The notes under the pieces are model-generated. The model had not been told where the DNA came from. It did not search any database and worked only from the letters and a program-made list of their open reading frames with translations. Made by a program: the position numbers and the translations under genes. A stretch of 64,000 nucleotides of DNA. Source: Terrabacter sp. Root85. Lineage in GTDB: Bacteria > Actinomycetota > Actinomycetes > Actinomycetales > Dermatophilaceae. Of the stretch, positions 1-8,792 are shown piece by piece. Each line of letters starts with the position of its first letter. Positions within the stretch are counted from its first letter, which is position 1. Location: assembly GCF_001429185.1 (NCBI RefSeq), contig NZ_LMIW01000013.1:131418-195417 (forward strand). The letters are read 5' to 3'.

Positions 1-1938
1 CGCGAGGACCGTCCGTCGTTCGACCGTCCCCGTGGCGACCGCGACGACCGTGGCGGTTACCAGCGTCGTGACGACCGTGGTGACCGCGGCTTCCAGCGTC
101 GTGAGGACCGTCCGTCGTTCGACCGTCCCCGTGGCGACCGCGACGACCGTGGCGGTTACCAGCGTCGTGACGACCGTGGTGACCGCGGCTTCCAGCGTCG
201 TGAGGACCGTCCGTCGTTCGACCGTCCCCGTGGCGACCGCGACGACCGTGGCGGGTACCAGCGTCGTGACGACCGTGGTGACCGCGGCTTCCAGCGTCGC
301 GAGGACCGCCCGTCGTTCGAGCGCCGCGATGACCGTGGTGGCGACCGTGGTGGCTTCCAGCGCCGCGAGGACCGCCCGCGCTTCGAGCGCCGCGACGACC
401 GTGGCGCCGACCGCTTCGCCGACCGCTTCGCCGACCGGGCTCCCGTGAGCTTCGACGACGCCGAGGCCGAGCGCATGGACGCCGACACCTGGACCAAGTC
501 GACCCGCGCGGACGTGTCCGACGGACCCGTCGACGTCGCCGCCGACAACGGCTTCGCCGCTCTCGGCCTGCCCGAGCGGATCGTCGAGCGCCTCGCCCGG
601 GAGGGCATCACCTCGCCGTTCCCGATCCAGACCGCGACGATCCCCGACGCGCTGGCCGGCAAGGACGTCCTCGGCCGCGGCCAGACCGGCTCGGGCAAGA
701 CCCTTGCCTTCGGCCTGCCGCTCATCGCCCGGCTGCTCGAGGCCGACCTCAAGCGTCGCCCGCGCAAGCCGCACGCCCTCATCCTCACGCCGACGCGCGA
801 GCTCGCGATGCAGATCTCCGACGCGCTCGAGCCGCTCGTGCACGTCGCCGGCCTGCGCCACAAGCTCGTCGCCGGTGGCCTCAGCTACACGACGCAGATC
901 AACGCGCTCAACAAGGGCGTCGACATCCTCATCGCGACGCCGGGCCGCCTCAACGACCTGCTCGAGCGTGGCGCCGTCGAGATGGACGACATCGCGATCA
1001 CTGTGCTCGACGAGGCCGACCACATGGCCGAGATGGGCTTCATGGCCGAGATCACGACGAGCCTCGACAAGATCCCGTCCGACGGCCAGCGCCTCCTCTT
1101 CTCGGCGACGCTCGACCGCGGCATCGACGCGCTCGTCGAGAAGTACCTCACCGACCCGGTGACGCACTCGACGAACGACGCCACCGCGTCGGTCGAGGGC
1201 ATGGACCACCACGTCCTGCTCATCGACCCGCAGCACAAGAAGGTCATCACGGCCGAGGTCGCCAACCGCGAGGGCCGCACCGTCGTGTTCTGTCGCACCA
1301 AGCTCGGCGCCGACCGCATCGCGCTCCAGCTGCGCGAGCAGGGCGTCATGGCGGCCGCGCTCCACGGTGGCCTCAACCAGGGCCAGCGCAACCGCGTGCT
1401 CGGCGCGTTCCGTGACGGCACCCTCCCGGTGCTCGTCGCGACCGACGTCGCGGCCCGCGGCATCCACGTCGACGACGTCTCGGTCGTCCTGCAGGTCGAC
1501 CCGCCGGCCGACCACAAGGACTACCTCCACCGCTCCGGTCGTACGGCTCGCGCCGGTGACAAGGGCACCGTCGTGACCCTCGCCCTGCCGCACCAGCGTC
1601 GGACGATGGAGCGTCAGCTCAAGGACGCCGGTCTCGAGATCTCGCCCGTGCGGGCCACGCCCGGCGATGCGATCATCGCGGCGACCGGTGCGACGACCCC
1701 GAGCGGTGTCGCGATCGCCGAGGACGAGTTCCAGCGCCTCATCGCCGGTCCCAAGGCGCATCGTCGTGGGCCGGCCGGTCCGCGCGGTCCGCGCCAGGGC
1801 CAGCGCAGCGGCTCGCGTCCGCAGCACGGTGGCGGTCGTTCCGACGACCGTCGGGGCCGTCGCACCGACCGCGGTGACGGTCTCGTGTCCCGCTGGGGCG
1901 ACGACGACCGCCGTGGTCAGCGGGGCGCGCGCTTCTGA
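1..1938 (+). CDS. DEAD-box ATP-dependent RNA helicase with N-terminal Arg/Asp/Gly repeat tail (5' truncated by window)
   Basis: Unwinds or remodels RNA using ATP; cytoplasmic. The frame is open from base 1 and runs without a stop into the helicase core, so the gene starts before the window; the GTG at 445 is probably internal. About the first 145 visible residues are arginine/aspartate/glycine-rich repeats (99-bp units, see repeat entry). The core follows: Q-motif (FPIQ), Walker A GQTGSGKT at about visible residue 227, PTRELA, VLDEADHM at about 337, SAT, and HRSGRTARAG in domain 2. A second basic tail (RGPRQGQRSGSR and related) ends the protein. Terminal RGG-like tails in this family bind RNA non-specifically and can promote condensates; that role here is inference. 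The yqgE start lies 28 bp downstream. Confidence 0.93.
   Translation, partial: REDRPSFDRPRGDRDDRGGYQRRDDRGDRGFQRREDRPSFDRPRGDRDDRGGYQRRDDRGDRGFQRREDRPSFDRPRGDRDDRGGYQRRDDRGDRGFQRREDRPSFERRDDRGGDRGGFQRREDRPRFERRDDRGADRFADRFADRAPVSFDDAEAERMDADTWTKSTRADVSDGPVDVAADNGFAALGLPERIVERLAREGITSPFPIQTATIPDALAGKDVLGRGQTGSGKTLAFGLPLIARLLEADLKRRPRKPHALILTPTRELAMQISDALEPLVHVAGLRHKLVAGGLSYTTQINALNKGVDILIATPGRLNDLLERGAVEMDDIAITVLDEADHMAEMGFMAEITTSLDKIPSDGQRLLFSATLDRGIDALVEKYLTDPVTHSTNDATASVEGMDHHVLLIDPQHKKVITAEVANREGRTVVFCRTKLGADRIALQLREQGVMAAALHGGLNQGQRNRVLGAFRDGTLPVLVATDVAARGIHVDDVSVVLQVDPPADHKDYLHRSGRTARAGDKGTVVTLALPHQRRTMERQLKDAGLEISPVRATPGDAIIAATGATTPSGVAIAEDEFQRLIAGPKAHRRGPAGPRGPRQGQRSGSRPQHGGGRSDDRRGRRTDRGDGLVSRWGDDDRRGQRGARF
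4..300 (+). repeat. 99-bp tandem repeats inside the helicase gene
   Basis: Three consecutive 99-bp units (4-102, 103-201, 202-300) are nearly identical at the DNA level, differing visibly only at positions such as ggcggttac versus ggcgggtac. A diverged fourth copy decays from 301 to about 430. Each unit encodes 33 residues containing EDRPSFDRPRGDRDDRGGYQ followed by RRDDRGDRGFQRR. The array may extend left of the window. Unit length is a multiple of three, so copy-number change preserves the frame. Confidence 0.95.
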
Positions 1939-1966
1939 GCAGTCGCCGGTGTGGAAGGCTGGGCCC

Positions 1967-2527
1967 GTGAGCTCGATGTTCCACACCGGCCGCCTCCTCG
2001 TGGCGACGCCGTCCGTCGGGGGTGACGTGTTCCATCGGTCCGTCATCCTCATGCTCCACCACGACGACGGCGGCGCCCAGGGCGTCGTGCTCAACAAGCC
2101 CCTGTCGGCCGAGGTGGACTCGGTGCTGCCGGGCTGGCAGCGTGTCGTGACCGCCCCGCACGTCCTCTTTCAGGGCGGGCCGGTGTCGACGTCGTCGGCG
2201 CTGGGGCTCGTCACGGTGCCGGGCGACGAGCCGGAGCCGCTCGGGGTCAAGCGCCTCTTCGGCTCGATCGGCCTCGTCGACCTCGACGTGCCGACCCCTG
2301 TCGTCGCGGCCGAGCTGGCGGGGCTGCGGATCTTCGCCGGCTACTCCGGGTGGGAGTCCGGCCAGCTCGAGAACGAGGTGCTGCGCGGCGACTGGTACGT
2401 CGTCGATGCGGAGGTGCGCGACGCCTTCACGCCGCGGCCGGAGGGGCTGTGGCGTGAGGTGCTCCGACGCCAGCGCGACAGCCTCGCGTACGTCGCGAAC
2501 TTCCCCGACGACCCGTCGATGAACTGA
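1967..2527 (+). CDS. YqgE/AlgH family protein (UPF0301)
   Basis: Conserved protein of unknown biochemical role. Family signatures visible are the N-terminal GRLLVATP, FHRSVILMLHHDDGGAQGVVLNKP and the later FAGYSGWESGQLENEV, which are characteristic of UPF0301. The product is 186 residues, a normal length. The GTG at 1967 is chosen because the next ATG (1976, MFHTGR) would cut only three residues; either is possible. It follows the helicase closely and is one base from the longest frame of the racemase-like gene, so it is probably cotranscribed. Function cannot be stated beyond family membership. Confidence 0.85.
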   Translation: MSSMFHTGRLLVATPSVGGDVFHRSVILMLHHDDGGAQGVVLNKPLSAEVDSVLPGWQRVVTAPHVLFQGGPVSTSSALGLVTVPGDEPEPLGVKRLFGSIGLVDLDVPTPVVAAELAGLRIFAGYSGWESGQLENEVLRGDWYVVDAEVRDAFTPRPEGLWREVLRRQRDSLAYVANFPDDPSMN

Positions 2528-2576
2528 CATGGGCGTCACGGGGCCCGTGCGGCCGGACACCGAGGAGCATCCCGGG

Positions 2577-3380
2577 ATGCCGAGGTCGACCAGGCGAGTT
2601 GCCTTCGTCGACAGCGGTCTCGGGCTCCTCGGGTACGCCGACGCCCTCCACGCGCTGCGGCCCGACCTCGGGCTCGTGCTGTCGCTCGACCCGGACAACA
2701 TGCCCTACGGCCCGCGCACGCCCGCCGAGGTCCAGCGACTGATCCTCGCCTCGGCGCGCGCCACCCTTCCCCACGAGCCGGCCGCGATCGTCGTCGCGTG
2801 CAACACCGCCTCGGTGCACGGGCTGGGCGCCCTCCGCGCCGAGCTCGAGCCGGCCGTCCCCGTCATCGGCACGGTGCCGGCCATCCGCCCGGCGGCCGCC
2901 GGGGGAGGGCCGGTCGCCGTGTGGGCCACGGCTGCCACGACGTCGAGCGACTACCTCAGGGGCCTCGTCGACGCCTTCGCCGCCGACGTCGAGACGTATG
3001 CCGTTGCGGCCCTGGGGCTCGCCGAGGCCATCGAGTCCGGTGACCCCGACGCGGTCGACGCCTGCATCGCGTATGCCGCGTCGCAGACCCCCGCGGGCGT
3101 GCGCTCGCTCGTCCTCGGGTGCACCCACTACGGGCTCGTCGTCGACCGGATCGTCGCGGCCCTCGGGGACGGTGTGACGATCCACGACTCTCCCGTCGCG
3201 GTGGCCCGCCAGACCCTGCGGCGCCTCGGCCTCGAGCCGGCGCCGGACGGCCCAGAGGCCGGTGTCGAGGCGGTGCTGCTCAGCGGCCGACCCGGCGCGC
3301 TCCCGGCGTCGTGGGGGGCCTATCCCGCGGGGGAGCGGCTCCTTCGGGGTGCGGCAGGGCGGCATACACTCTCGTCATGA
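2577..3380 (+). CDS. Glutamate racemase-like Asp/Glu racemase family protein
   Basis: Probable cofactor-independent racemase giving D-glutamate for peptidoglycan. Both cysteine motifs are present: VACNTAS at about residues 73-79 and LGCTHYG at about 178-184, plus the substrate loop DPDNMPYG. The usual N-terminal DSGVGGL is DSGLGLLG here, a departure from classical MurI, so substrate or regulation may differ. The ATG at 2577 has a purine-rich CGAGGAG upstream at suitable spacing; an in-frame ATG at 2529 would add 16 residues without a good ribosome site. The product is 267 residues. Its TGA overlaps the ATG of the DUF3039 gene. In mycobacteria murI neighbours the MBL/rph/rdgB cluster, which lies 20 kb away here. 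Confidence 0.8.
   Translation: MPRSTRRVAFVDSGLGLLGYADALHALRPDLGLVLSLDPDNMPYGPRTPAEVQRLILASARATLPHEPAAIVVACNTASVHGLGALRAELEPAVPVIGTVPAIRPAAAGGGPVAVWATAATTSSDYLRGLVDAFAADVETYAVAALGLAEAIESGDPDAVDACIAYAASQTPAGVRSLVLGCTHYGLVVDRIVAALGDGVTIHDSPVAVARQTLRRLGLEPAPDGPEAGVEAVLLSGRPGALPASWGAYPAGERLLRGAAGRHTLSS
3365..3370 (+). promoter_or_regulatory. Leaderless -10 element TACACT for the DUF3039 gene
   Basis: TACACT is followed by six bases and then ATG at 3377, the same module seen at several other genes here. It lies inside the end of the racemase gene and contains the ATAC of a CGGCATAC motif. No -35 was identified. Confidence 0.5.
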
Positions 3381-3703
3381 GCACGATGCCTCCCGACCCG
3401 TTCGAGCCCGAGCCGGAGCCGCTGCGGCGCACGAGCACGGCCACGATCGAGCGTGAGGAGGTTCGCGAGGAGCTCCAGGAGCCCGGTGACCACGAGCGCT
3501 TCTCGCACTACGTGCGCAAGGAGAAGATCCTCGAGAGCGCGCTGTCGGGTGAGCCCGTCGTGGCCCTCTGCGGCAAGATCTGGGTCCCGGGCCGCGACCC
3601 CCAGAAGTTCCCGGTCTGCCCGGTCTGCAAGGAGATCTACGAAGGCCTTCGCGACCCCCAGGACGGCGGCGACGGCGACCAGGGCGGCGGCGGACAGTCC
3701 TGA
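3377..3703 (+). CDS. DUF3039 family protein
   Basis: Small acidic cytoplasmic protein of 108 residues, conserved in actinobacteria, function unknown. An N-terminal acidic, proline-rich stretch is followed by the conserved segment HYVRKEKILESALSGEPVVA, then ALCGKIWVPGRDP and FPVCPVCKEIY. The separated cysteines (C-G-K and C-P-V-C) look like a zinc-ribbon ligand set. The C-terminus is low-complexity Gly/Gln/Asp. The ATG overlaps the TGA of the preceding gene (ATGA), and a TACACT-N6-ATG module suggests it can also be transcribed alone as a leaderless message. The family assignment rests on the conserved core; the zinc binding is inference. Confidence 0.85.
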   Translation: MSTMPPDPFEPEPEPLRRTSTATIEREEVREELQEPGDHERFSHYVRKEKILESALSGEPVVALCGKIWVPGRDPQKFPVCPVCKEIYEGLRDPQDGGDGDQGGGGQS

Positions 3704-3820
3704 GCGACGCGTCCGCGGGTGCCTGACCACCACCGCCCGACCGAGGGGCTTTCCTTAAGGGTTCTTTACTCGCCCCGGCTCCGCCACTGACTGTCGCGTA
3801 CCTACAGTCGCTGGGATCGT

Positions 3821-3834
3821 CGCCCGATCGGGCG
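3821..3834. promoter_or_regulatory. Perfect 14-bp palindrome upstream of the metalloprotease gene
   Basis: CGCCCGATCGGGCG reads identically on both strands and ends 26 bp before the ATG at 3861. A weaker inverted pair, gactgt/acagtc, sits just upstream at about 3789-3809. Together they could form an operator region or a leader hairpin for this secreted enzyme; no regulator gene is adjacent. Confidence 0.4.
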
Positions 3835-3860
3835 TCGTGTCGGACGAGAAAGGTCACCCC

Positions 3861-4829
3861 ATGAAGCTTCGCTCCCTGATGCTCGCGGCACCGCTCGCAC
3901 TCGCCGCAGCATCCCTCGGCGCACCGGCGCAGGCCGCGCCCGTGATGGAGGGCCACGGCAGCGCCGCGTGCCTCGACCCGGCGGCCGTGGGCGCGGTCGG
4001 AGCCCGCGGCACCCACGGCACCGCCAAGGACCCGCACGAGCTGACCGACGCACAGGTGCGCGCCAACGAGGCCGCCCTGACCAAGGCCCTCGAGGCCAAG
4101 GGGCTGACCCGGGACTCGTCGGGCAAGGTCGTCAGGGAGGGCCAGCAGGGCAAGCCGGGCACGGGCAGCACCTTCGCACCGACGACGGTCAAGGTCTACT
4201 GGCACACCATCACCAACGGCACCCAGGGCACCGTCAGCGGCAGCGCGATCAGCAGCCAGATCAGCGTCCTCAACAAGGCCTACTCGGGGACCGGTCTCAG
4301 CTTCAGCCTCGCCGGCTCCGACTCGACGAGCAACTCGTCCTGGTACACCGTGACGCCCGGCTCGGCGGCCGAGAAGAGCATGAAGACGACGCTCCGCAAG
4401 GGCACGATGGCTGACCTCAACCTCTACTCGGCCAACATCGGTCAGGGGCTGCTGGGCTGGGCGACCTTCCCCAAGGGCACCTACGACGCCATGGACGGCG
4501 TCGTCATCCTCACGGCCTCCCTGCCCGGTGGCAGCGCGACGAACTACAATCAGGGCGACACGGCCACCCACGAGGTCGGCCACTGGGTCGGGCTCTACCA
4601 CACCTTCCAGGGCGGCTGTAACGGCAACGGCGACTACGTCGACGACACGCCCGCCGAGGCCAGCGCCGCCTACCAGTGCCCGACCGGCCGCGACACGTGC
4701 ACGAGCCCCGGCCTCGACCCGATCAAGAACTTCATGGACTACACGTACGACTCCTGCATGAACACCTTCACGACCGGCCAGGTCTCGCGCATGCAGGCCC
4801 AGTGGACGGCGTACCGCGCCGGCCGGTGA
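3861..4829 (+). CDS. Secreted zinc metalloprotease, M43 (pappalysin-like) type
   Basis: Extracellular peptidase of 322 residues. It begins with a Sec signal peptide ([20 protein letters not shown], then APAQA) with probable cleavage near residue 25. A propeptide-like region follows, then a catalytic domain with the extended zinc motif [11 protein letters not shown] at about residues 237-247 and a Met-turn MDYTYDSCM about 50 residues later, as in metzincins of family M43. Several cysteines near the active site ([21 protein letters not shown]) probably form disulfides. The ATG at 3861 is preferred over an in-frame 3837 start because AGAAAGG lies upstream at good spacing and the signal peptide starts there. 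A strong hairpin follows the gene. Confidence 0.88.
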   Translation: MKLRSLMLAAPLALAAASLGAPAQAAPVMEGHGSAACLDPAAVGAVGARGTHGTAKDPHELTDAQVRANEAALTKALEAKGLTRDSSGKVVREGQQGKPGTGSTFAPTTVKVYWHTITNGTQGTVSGSAISSQISVLNKAYSGTGLSFSLAGSDSTSNSSWYTVTPGSAAEKSMKTTLRKGTMADLNLYSANIGQGLLGWATFPKGTYDAMDGVVILTASLPGGSATNYNQGDTATHEVGHWVGLYHTFQGGCNGNGDYVDDTPAEASAAYQCPTGRDTCTSPGLDPIKNFMDYTYDSCMNTFTTGQVSRMQAQWTAYRAGR

Positions 4830-4883
4830 CCACCAGCGCGCCTGCTCGACGTCGCGAAACCGACTGCGCGGCATACCATCCAG

Positions 4884-4916
4884 GCCGAGGCCCCGCCCGC
4901 AAGGCGGGGCCTCGGC
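4884..4916 (+). terminator. Strong hairpin terminator after the metalloprotease
   Basis: A perfect 14-bp GC-rich stem (4884-4897 with 4903-4916) closes a five-base loop. There is no T tract, as is usual in GC-rich actinobacteria. It abuts the ATG at 4917, which argues against that ATG as the start of the downstream helicase. Confidence 0.8.
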
Positions 4917-4952
4917 ATGTCGTCCTCGGGGATTCGTTACGGTGGCCTCTCT

Positions 4953-6713
4953 ATGAGTTCAGGGGCCGCCTTCCACCTCCCACCCGCCTTCCCAGAGCGG
5001 GCTGCGTGGGGTACCGCCAGCAAGCTGCGCGCGTGGCAGCAGGAGGCGCTCGACCTCTACCTCGGCAAGTCGCCGCGCGACTTCCTCGCGGTCGCCACAC
5101 CGGGCGCCGGCAAGACGACGTACGCCCTGCGCGTGGCCACCGAGCTGCTGAGCGCGGGCATCGTCTCGCGCGTCACGGTCGTCGCTCCCACGGAGCACCT
5201 CAAGACCCAGTGGGCCGACGCCGCCGCCCGCGTCGGCATCAGTCTCGACCCGAAGTTCAGCAACAGCATCGGCCGGCACAGCGACGACTACCACGGTGTC
5301 GCCGTGACCTACGCGCAGGTCGCCTCGCGCCCGTCGCTGCACCGCGAGCTGACGACGTCGCGCTCGACCCTCGTCATCCTCGACGAGGTGCACCACGGCG
5401 GTGACGCGAAGAGCTGGGGCGACGGCATCCGCGAGGCCTTCGAGCCCGCGACCCGTCGGCTCTCGCTGACCGGCACGCCCTTCCGCTCCGACACCTCGCC
5501 GATCCCGTTCGTCACGTACGAGCTCGACGCCGAGGGCACCCTCGTCAGCTCGAGCGACTACACCTACGGCTACGCCGAGGCGCTGCGCGACGGCGTCGTG
5601 CGACCCGTCCTCTTCATGGCCTACGGCGGCAGCATGCGCTGGCGCACCAAGGCCGGCGACGAGCTCGAGGCGCGCCTCGGCGAGCCGATGACAAAGGACT
5701 TCGTCGCCCACGCGTGGCGCACGGCGCTCGATCCCAAGGGGGAGTGGATCCCCGCGGTCCTCGCCGCCGCCGACCGGCGCCTCACCGAGGTGCGGCGCCA
5801 CGTCGAGGACGCCGGCGGCCTCGTCATCGCCTCCAACCAGACCCAGGCGAGGGCGTATGCCGCCATCCTCCGCTCGTTGACCGGCGAGGCCCCGACGGTC
5901 GTCCTCTCCGACGACCTCGGCGCGAGCAAGCGCATCGAGGACTTCGGGGCGAGCGACGAGCGCTGGATGGTCGCCGTCCGCATGGTGTCCGAGGGGGTCG
6001 ACGTGCCGCGGCTCGCGGTCGGGGTCTACGCGACGTCCACCTCGACGCCGCTCTTCTTCGCCCAGGCCGTCGGACGCTTCGTGCGCGCCCGACGGCGGGG
6101 TGAGACCGCGTCGGTCTTCCTGCCCTCGGTGCCCGTGGTCCTCGACCACGCGGCGCGCCTCGAGGAGCAGCGCGACCACGCCCTCGACCGCAAGCCCAAC
6201 CCTGACGACATCGGCCAGATGTGGGCCGAGGAGCAGAGCCTGCTCGACGAGGCCAACCGGGCCGACAAGGCGAGCGGTGCCCTCGACGAGGGCGCCTTCG
6301 AGGCGCTCGAGTCCGACGCCCACTTCGACCACGTGCTCTTCGACAAGCAGCAGTGGGGCATGCACGCCCAGATCGGGTCGGAGGACGAGGAGGAGTACCT
6401 CGGCCTGCCGGGCCTGCTCGAGCCCGACCAGGTGTCGGCGCTGCTCCGCGAGCGGCAGAGCCGTCAGGTCAAGAAGGCCCCCCAGGGCGCCACCGCCCCC
6501 ATGCCCGTCGCCGCCCACCGGGCCCTTGCCGCCCAGCGCAAGGAGCTCAACACGCTCGTCTCGACGTACGCCCGTCAGAAGGGGCTGCCGCACGCCAACG
6601 TCCACATGGACCTCCGGCGCGTCTGTGGCGGACCCGACCTCGCGGCCGCCTCGACCGAGCAGGTCACCGAGCGCATCGACAAGATCCGGCTCTGGCTCGT
6701 CGGCCGACGCTGA
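4953..6713 (+). CDS. DEAD/DEAH-box superfamily 2 helicase
   Basis: ATP-dependent nucleic-acid helicase of the XPB/SSL2-like group, 586 residues, cytoplasmic. Motifs visible: LRAWQQEAL (Q-like), Walker A ATPGAGKTT, VVAPTEHLKTQW (Ia), ILDEVHHGGD (motif II, DEVH), SLTGTPFRS (III), EGVDVPRL (V) and QAVGRFVRARRR (VI). The C-terminal third is charged with no recognised domain, ending in a helical KKAPQGATAPMPVAAHRALA region. ATG 4953 is preferred over 4917 because the latter touches the upstream terminator stem; TACGGT nine bases before 4953 may be its -10. Substrate (DNA repair or RNA) cannot be decided from sequence. No operon partner follows. Confidence 0.87.
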   Translation: MSSGAAFHLPPAFPERAAWGTASKLRAWQQEALDLYLGKSPRDFLAVATPGAGKTTYALRVATELLSAGIVSRVTVVAPTEHLKTQWADAAARVGISLDPKFSNSIGRHSDDYHGVAVTYAQVASRPSLHRELTTSRSTLVILDEVHHGGDAKSWGDGIREAFEPATRRLSLTGTPFRSDTSPIPFVTYELDAEGTLVSSSDYTYGYAEALRDGVVRPVLFMAYGGSMRWRTKAGDELEARLGEPMTKDFVAHAWRTALDPKGEWIPAVLAAADRRLTEVRRHVEDAGGLVIASNQTQARAYAAILRSLTGEAPTVVLSDDLGASKRIEDFGASDERWMVAVRMVSEGVDVPRLAVGVYATSTSTPLFFAQAVGRFVRARRRGETASVFLPSVPVVLDHAARLEEQRDHALDRKPNPDDIGQMWAEEQSLLDEANRADKASGALDEGAFEALESDAHFDHVLFDKQQWGMHAQIGSEDEEEYLGLPGLLEPDQVSALLRERQSRQVKKAPQGATAPMPVAAHRALAAQRKELNTLVSTYARQKGLPHANVHMDLRRVCGGPDLAAASTEQVTERIDKIRLWLVGRR

Positions 6714-6774
6714 GGGTTCACGAAACCGACCGGTGCTGTCGGCCTATGGGCGGAAGTGTCCGGCTATGGTCGTG

Positions 6775-6780
6775 CACTGC
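6775..6780 (+). promoter_or_regulatory. Candidate -10 element TATGGT for the 5'-nucleotidase
   Basis: TATGGT matches the TANNNT consensus and is identical to the -10 of orn. It would give a leader of about 60 nt before the ATG at 6850, which has its own AAGGA ribosome site. No convincing -35 is seen. Confidence 0.35.
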
Positions 6781-6849
6781 GCCTCGGGGGCGAGCCGCGC
6801 ACCGTGCACCGGGACTGCTCCGATCGAGCACCTGACAGCGAAGGACGAC

Positions 6850-8700
6850 ATGAGCACCGACCACACCCCTGACCTCCTCGGATCCTCCACCACCCGTCGC
6901 CAGCTGCTGGCCCTCGCCGCCGTCGGCGGCGCCGGGCTCGCGGCCGTGCGCTCGGCCGTGCCCGCCGACGCCGCTCCGGCGGCCACCGCCCCGGGCACCA
7001 ACGGCGAGGTCGTCCGGCTGACCGTGCTCGGCACGACCGACCTGCACGGCAACGTCTACAACTGGGACTACTTCAAGAACGCCGAGTACACCGACGCCAA
7101 GGCCAACGACATCGGCGTGGCCAAGGCCTCCTCGATCATCAAGGCGATCCGGGCCGAGGTCGGCGCAGAGCGCACCCTGACGATCGACGCCGGCGACACG
7201 ATCCAGGGCACGCCGCTCGCGTACTACTACGCCAAGATCGACCCCATCACCGGCGGCTCGACGCACCCCATGGCCGCGGCGATGAACCAGGTCGGCTACG
7301 ACGCCGCCGCGCTCGGCAACCACGAGTACAACTACGGCCTCGACACGTTGCGCGCCTTCGAGAAGCAGCTGAACTTCCCGCTCCTGTCGGCCAACTCCGT
7401 CGACTGGAACACCGGCGCCCCGGTCTTCAAGCCGTGGGTCATCAAGACGGTCAAGCTGCCCGACACCAAGGCGATCAAGGTCGGCATCCTCGGCCTCGTG
7501 ACGCCCGGCGTCGCGATCTGGGACAAGGCCAACGTCGAGGGCAAGGTGAAGTTCCCCGGCATCATCGAGCAGGCGAAGGTCATGGTGCCCCGCCTCAAGG
7601 CCGCCGGCGCCGACATCGTCATCGTCGCGTGCCACTCAGGCGACAACGGCAAGTCGTCGTGGGGCGACGCGCTGCCCTACGTCGAGAACGCGAGCGCGCT
7701 GCTCGCCGAGCAGGTCCCCGGCATCGACGCCGTCCTCGTCGGCCACGCGCACCTCGAGATCCCGCAGCGCTACGTCACGAACGCGCAGACCGGCAAGAAG
7801 GTCCTCCTCTCCGAGCCCTACTACTGGGGCATGCGCGTGACGCGGATGTCGATCGACGTCCAGAAGGTGCGCGGCCAGTGGCAGGTCGTCCACTCCGAGG
7901 CGACGCTCTACAACTCCAACGTCGCGCCCGAGGACCCCGCTGTGACCGGCGCCGTCGCAGCCGCCCACCAGAAGGTGCTGACCTACGTCAACGGCGTCAT
8001 CGGGACGTGCACGCAGGCCATGTCGGCGTCCACGTCGCGCTACGAGGACACCGCCGCGATCGACTTCATCAACTACGTCCAGGCCGACGCGGTCAAGAAG
8101 GCGCTCGCGGGCACGCCCGAGGCGTCCCTGCCGGTCCTGTCGATCGCCGCGCCGTTCAACAAGCTCGCCGCGATCCCGGCCGGCGACGTGACGATCCGCG
8201 ACGTGGCGGGCCTCTACATCTACGACAACACCCTCCTCGGCATCGTCCTCACCGGAGCCCAGGTCAAGGCGTACCTCGAGAAGAGCGCGGAGTACTTCAA
8301 GCCCTGCACGACGACGGGCCCGGTCGCCGCCGACACGATCACCAACGCCAACGCGACCCCCGACTACAACTACGACGTCATGGGTGGGCTCGACGCGGAC
8401 CTCACCTACGACATCGACCTCGCCAAGGCGGTCGGCTCGCGGATCGTGAACCTCGCGAATGCCGGCAGCCCGGTGGCGCCGGACGCGCGCTTCGTCGTCG
8501 CGATCAACAACTACCGCCAGTCGGGAGGCGGCAACTTCCCGGGCGTCGTGGCCGCCCCGGTCGTCTACAACCGTCAGATCGAGATCCGCCAGCTGCTCAT
8601 CGACTGGGCGACCGCCAACAAGGTCATCGACCCGGCGGCCTTCTCGAGCGTCGACTGGAAGCTCGTCAGCAACGGGAGCCCGATCACCGTCACGCCCTGA
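6850..8700 (+). CDS. Tat-exported 5'-nucleotidase / metallophosphoesterase
   Basis: Hydrolyses nucleotides or related phosphate esters outside the membrane to scavenge phosphate and nucleosides. The 616-residue product starts with a twin-arginine signal (TTRRQLLALAAVGG, Ala-rich cleavage near residue 38). The metallophosphatase domain shows TTDLHGN, DAGDT, GNHEYN (about residue 156), a conserved ACHSGD and GHAH (about 298); the C-terminal 5'-nucleotidase domain includes FVVAINNYRQSGGGNFPG, the substrate loop. The ATG has AAGGA eight bases upstream. It is a single-gene unit: a TATGGT -10 lies 70 bp upstream and a perfect hairpin follows. The exact substrate (2',3'-cyclic nucleotides, UDP-sugars or AMP) is open. 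Confidence 0.92.
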   Translation: MSTDHTPDLLGSSTTRRQLLALAAVGGAGLAAVRSAVPADAAPAATAPGTNGEVVRLTVLGTTDLHGNVYNWDYFKNAEYTDAKANDIGVAKASSIIKAIRAEVGAERTLTIDAGDTIQGTPLAYYYAKIDPITGGSTHPMAAAMNQVGYDAAALGNHEYNYGLDTLRAFEKQLNFPLLSANSVDWNTGAPVFKPWVIKTVKLPDTKAIKVGILGLVTPGVAIWDKANVEGKVKFPGIIEQAKVMVPRLKAAGADIVIVACHSGDNGKSSWGDALPYVENASALLAEQVPGIDAVLVGHAHLEIPQRYVTNAQTGKKVLLSEPYYWGMRVTRMSIDVQKVRGQWQVVHSEATLYNSNVAPEDPAVTGAVAAAHQKVLTYVNGVIGTCTQAMSASTSRYEDTAAIDFINYVQADAVKKALAGTPEASLPVLSIAAPFNKLAAIPAGDVTIRDVAGLYIYDNTLLGIVLTGAQVKAYLEKSAEYFKPCTTTGPVAADTITNANATPDYNYDVMGGLDADLTYDIDLAKAVGSRIVNLANAGSPVAPDARFVVAINNYRQSGGGNFPGVVAAPVVYNRQIEIRQLLIDWATANKVIDPAAFSSVDWKLVSNGSPITVTP

Positions 8701-8708
8701 CGTCGCGG

Positions 8709-8734
8709 GCCCGGCCGGGATGCCCCGGCCGGGC
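8709..8734 (+). terminator. Hairpin terminator after the 5'-nucleotidase
   Basis: Perfect 11-bp stem (8709-8719 with 8724-8734) with tetraloop atgc, nine bases after the TGA of the 5'-nucleotidase. Confidence 0.75.
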
Positions 8735-8792
8735 CGGTGCCGTCGTCGGTTATCCGGTGGAGGCCGGGCCCACGGGCCGGTTGGATGAGCGG

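Noticed and set aside
32-448. Thr/Val/Ala-rich 138-codon open frame
   Set aside because: It is an out-of-frame reading of the 99-bp helicase repeats; the helicase frame is open through the same region.
4917-4952. ATG 4917 as start of the SF2 helicase
   Set aside because: It directly abuts the 14-bp terminator stem of the previous gene; ATG 4953 is more plausible.
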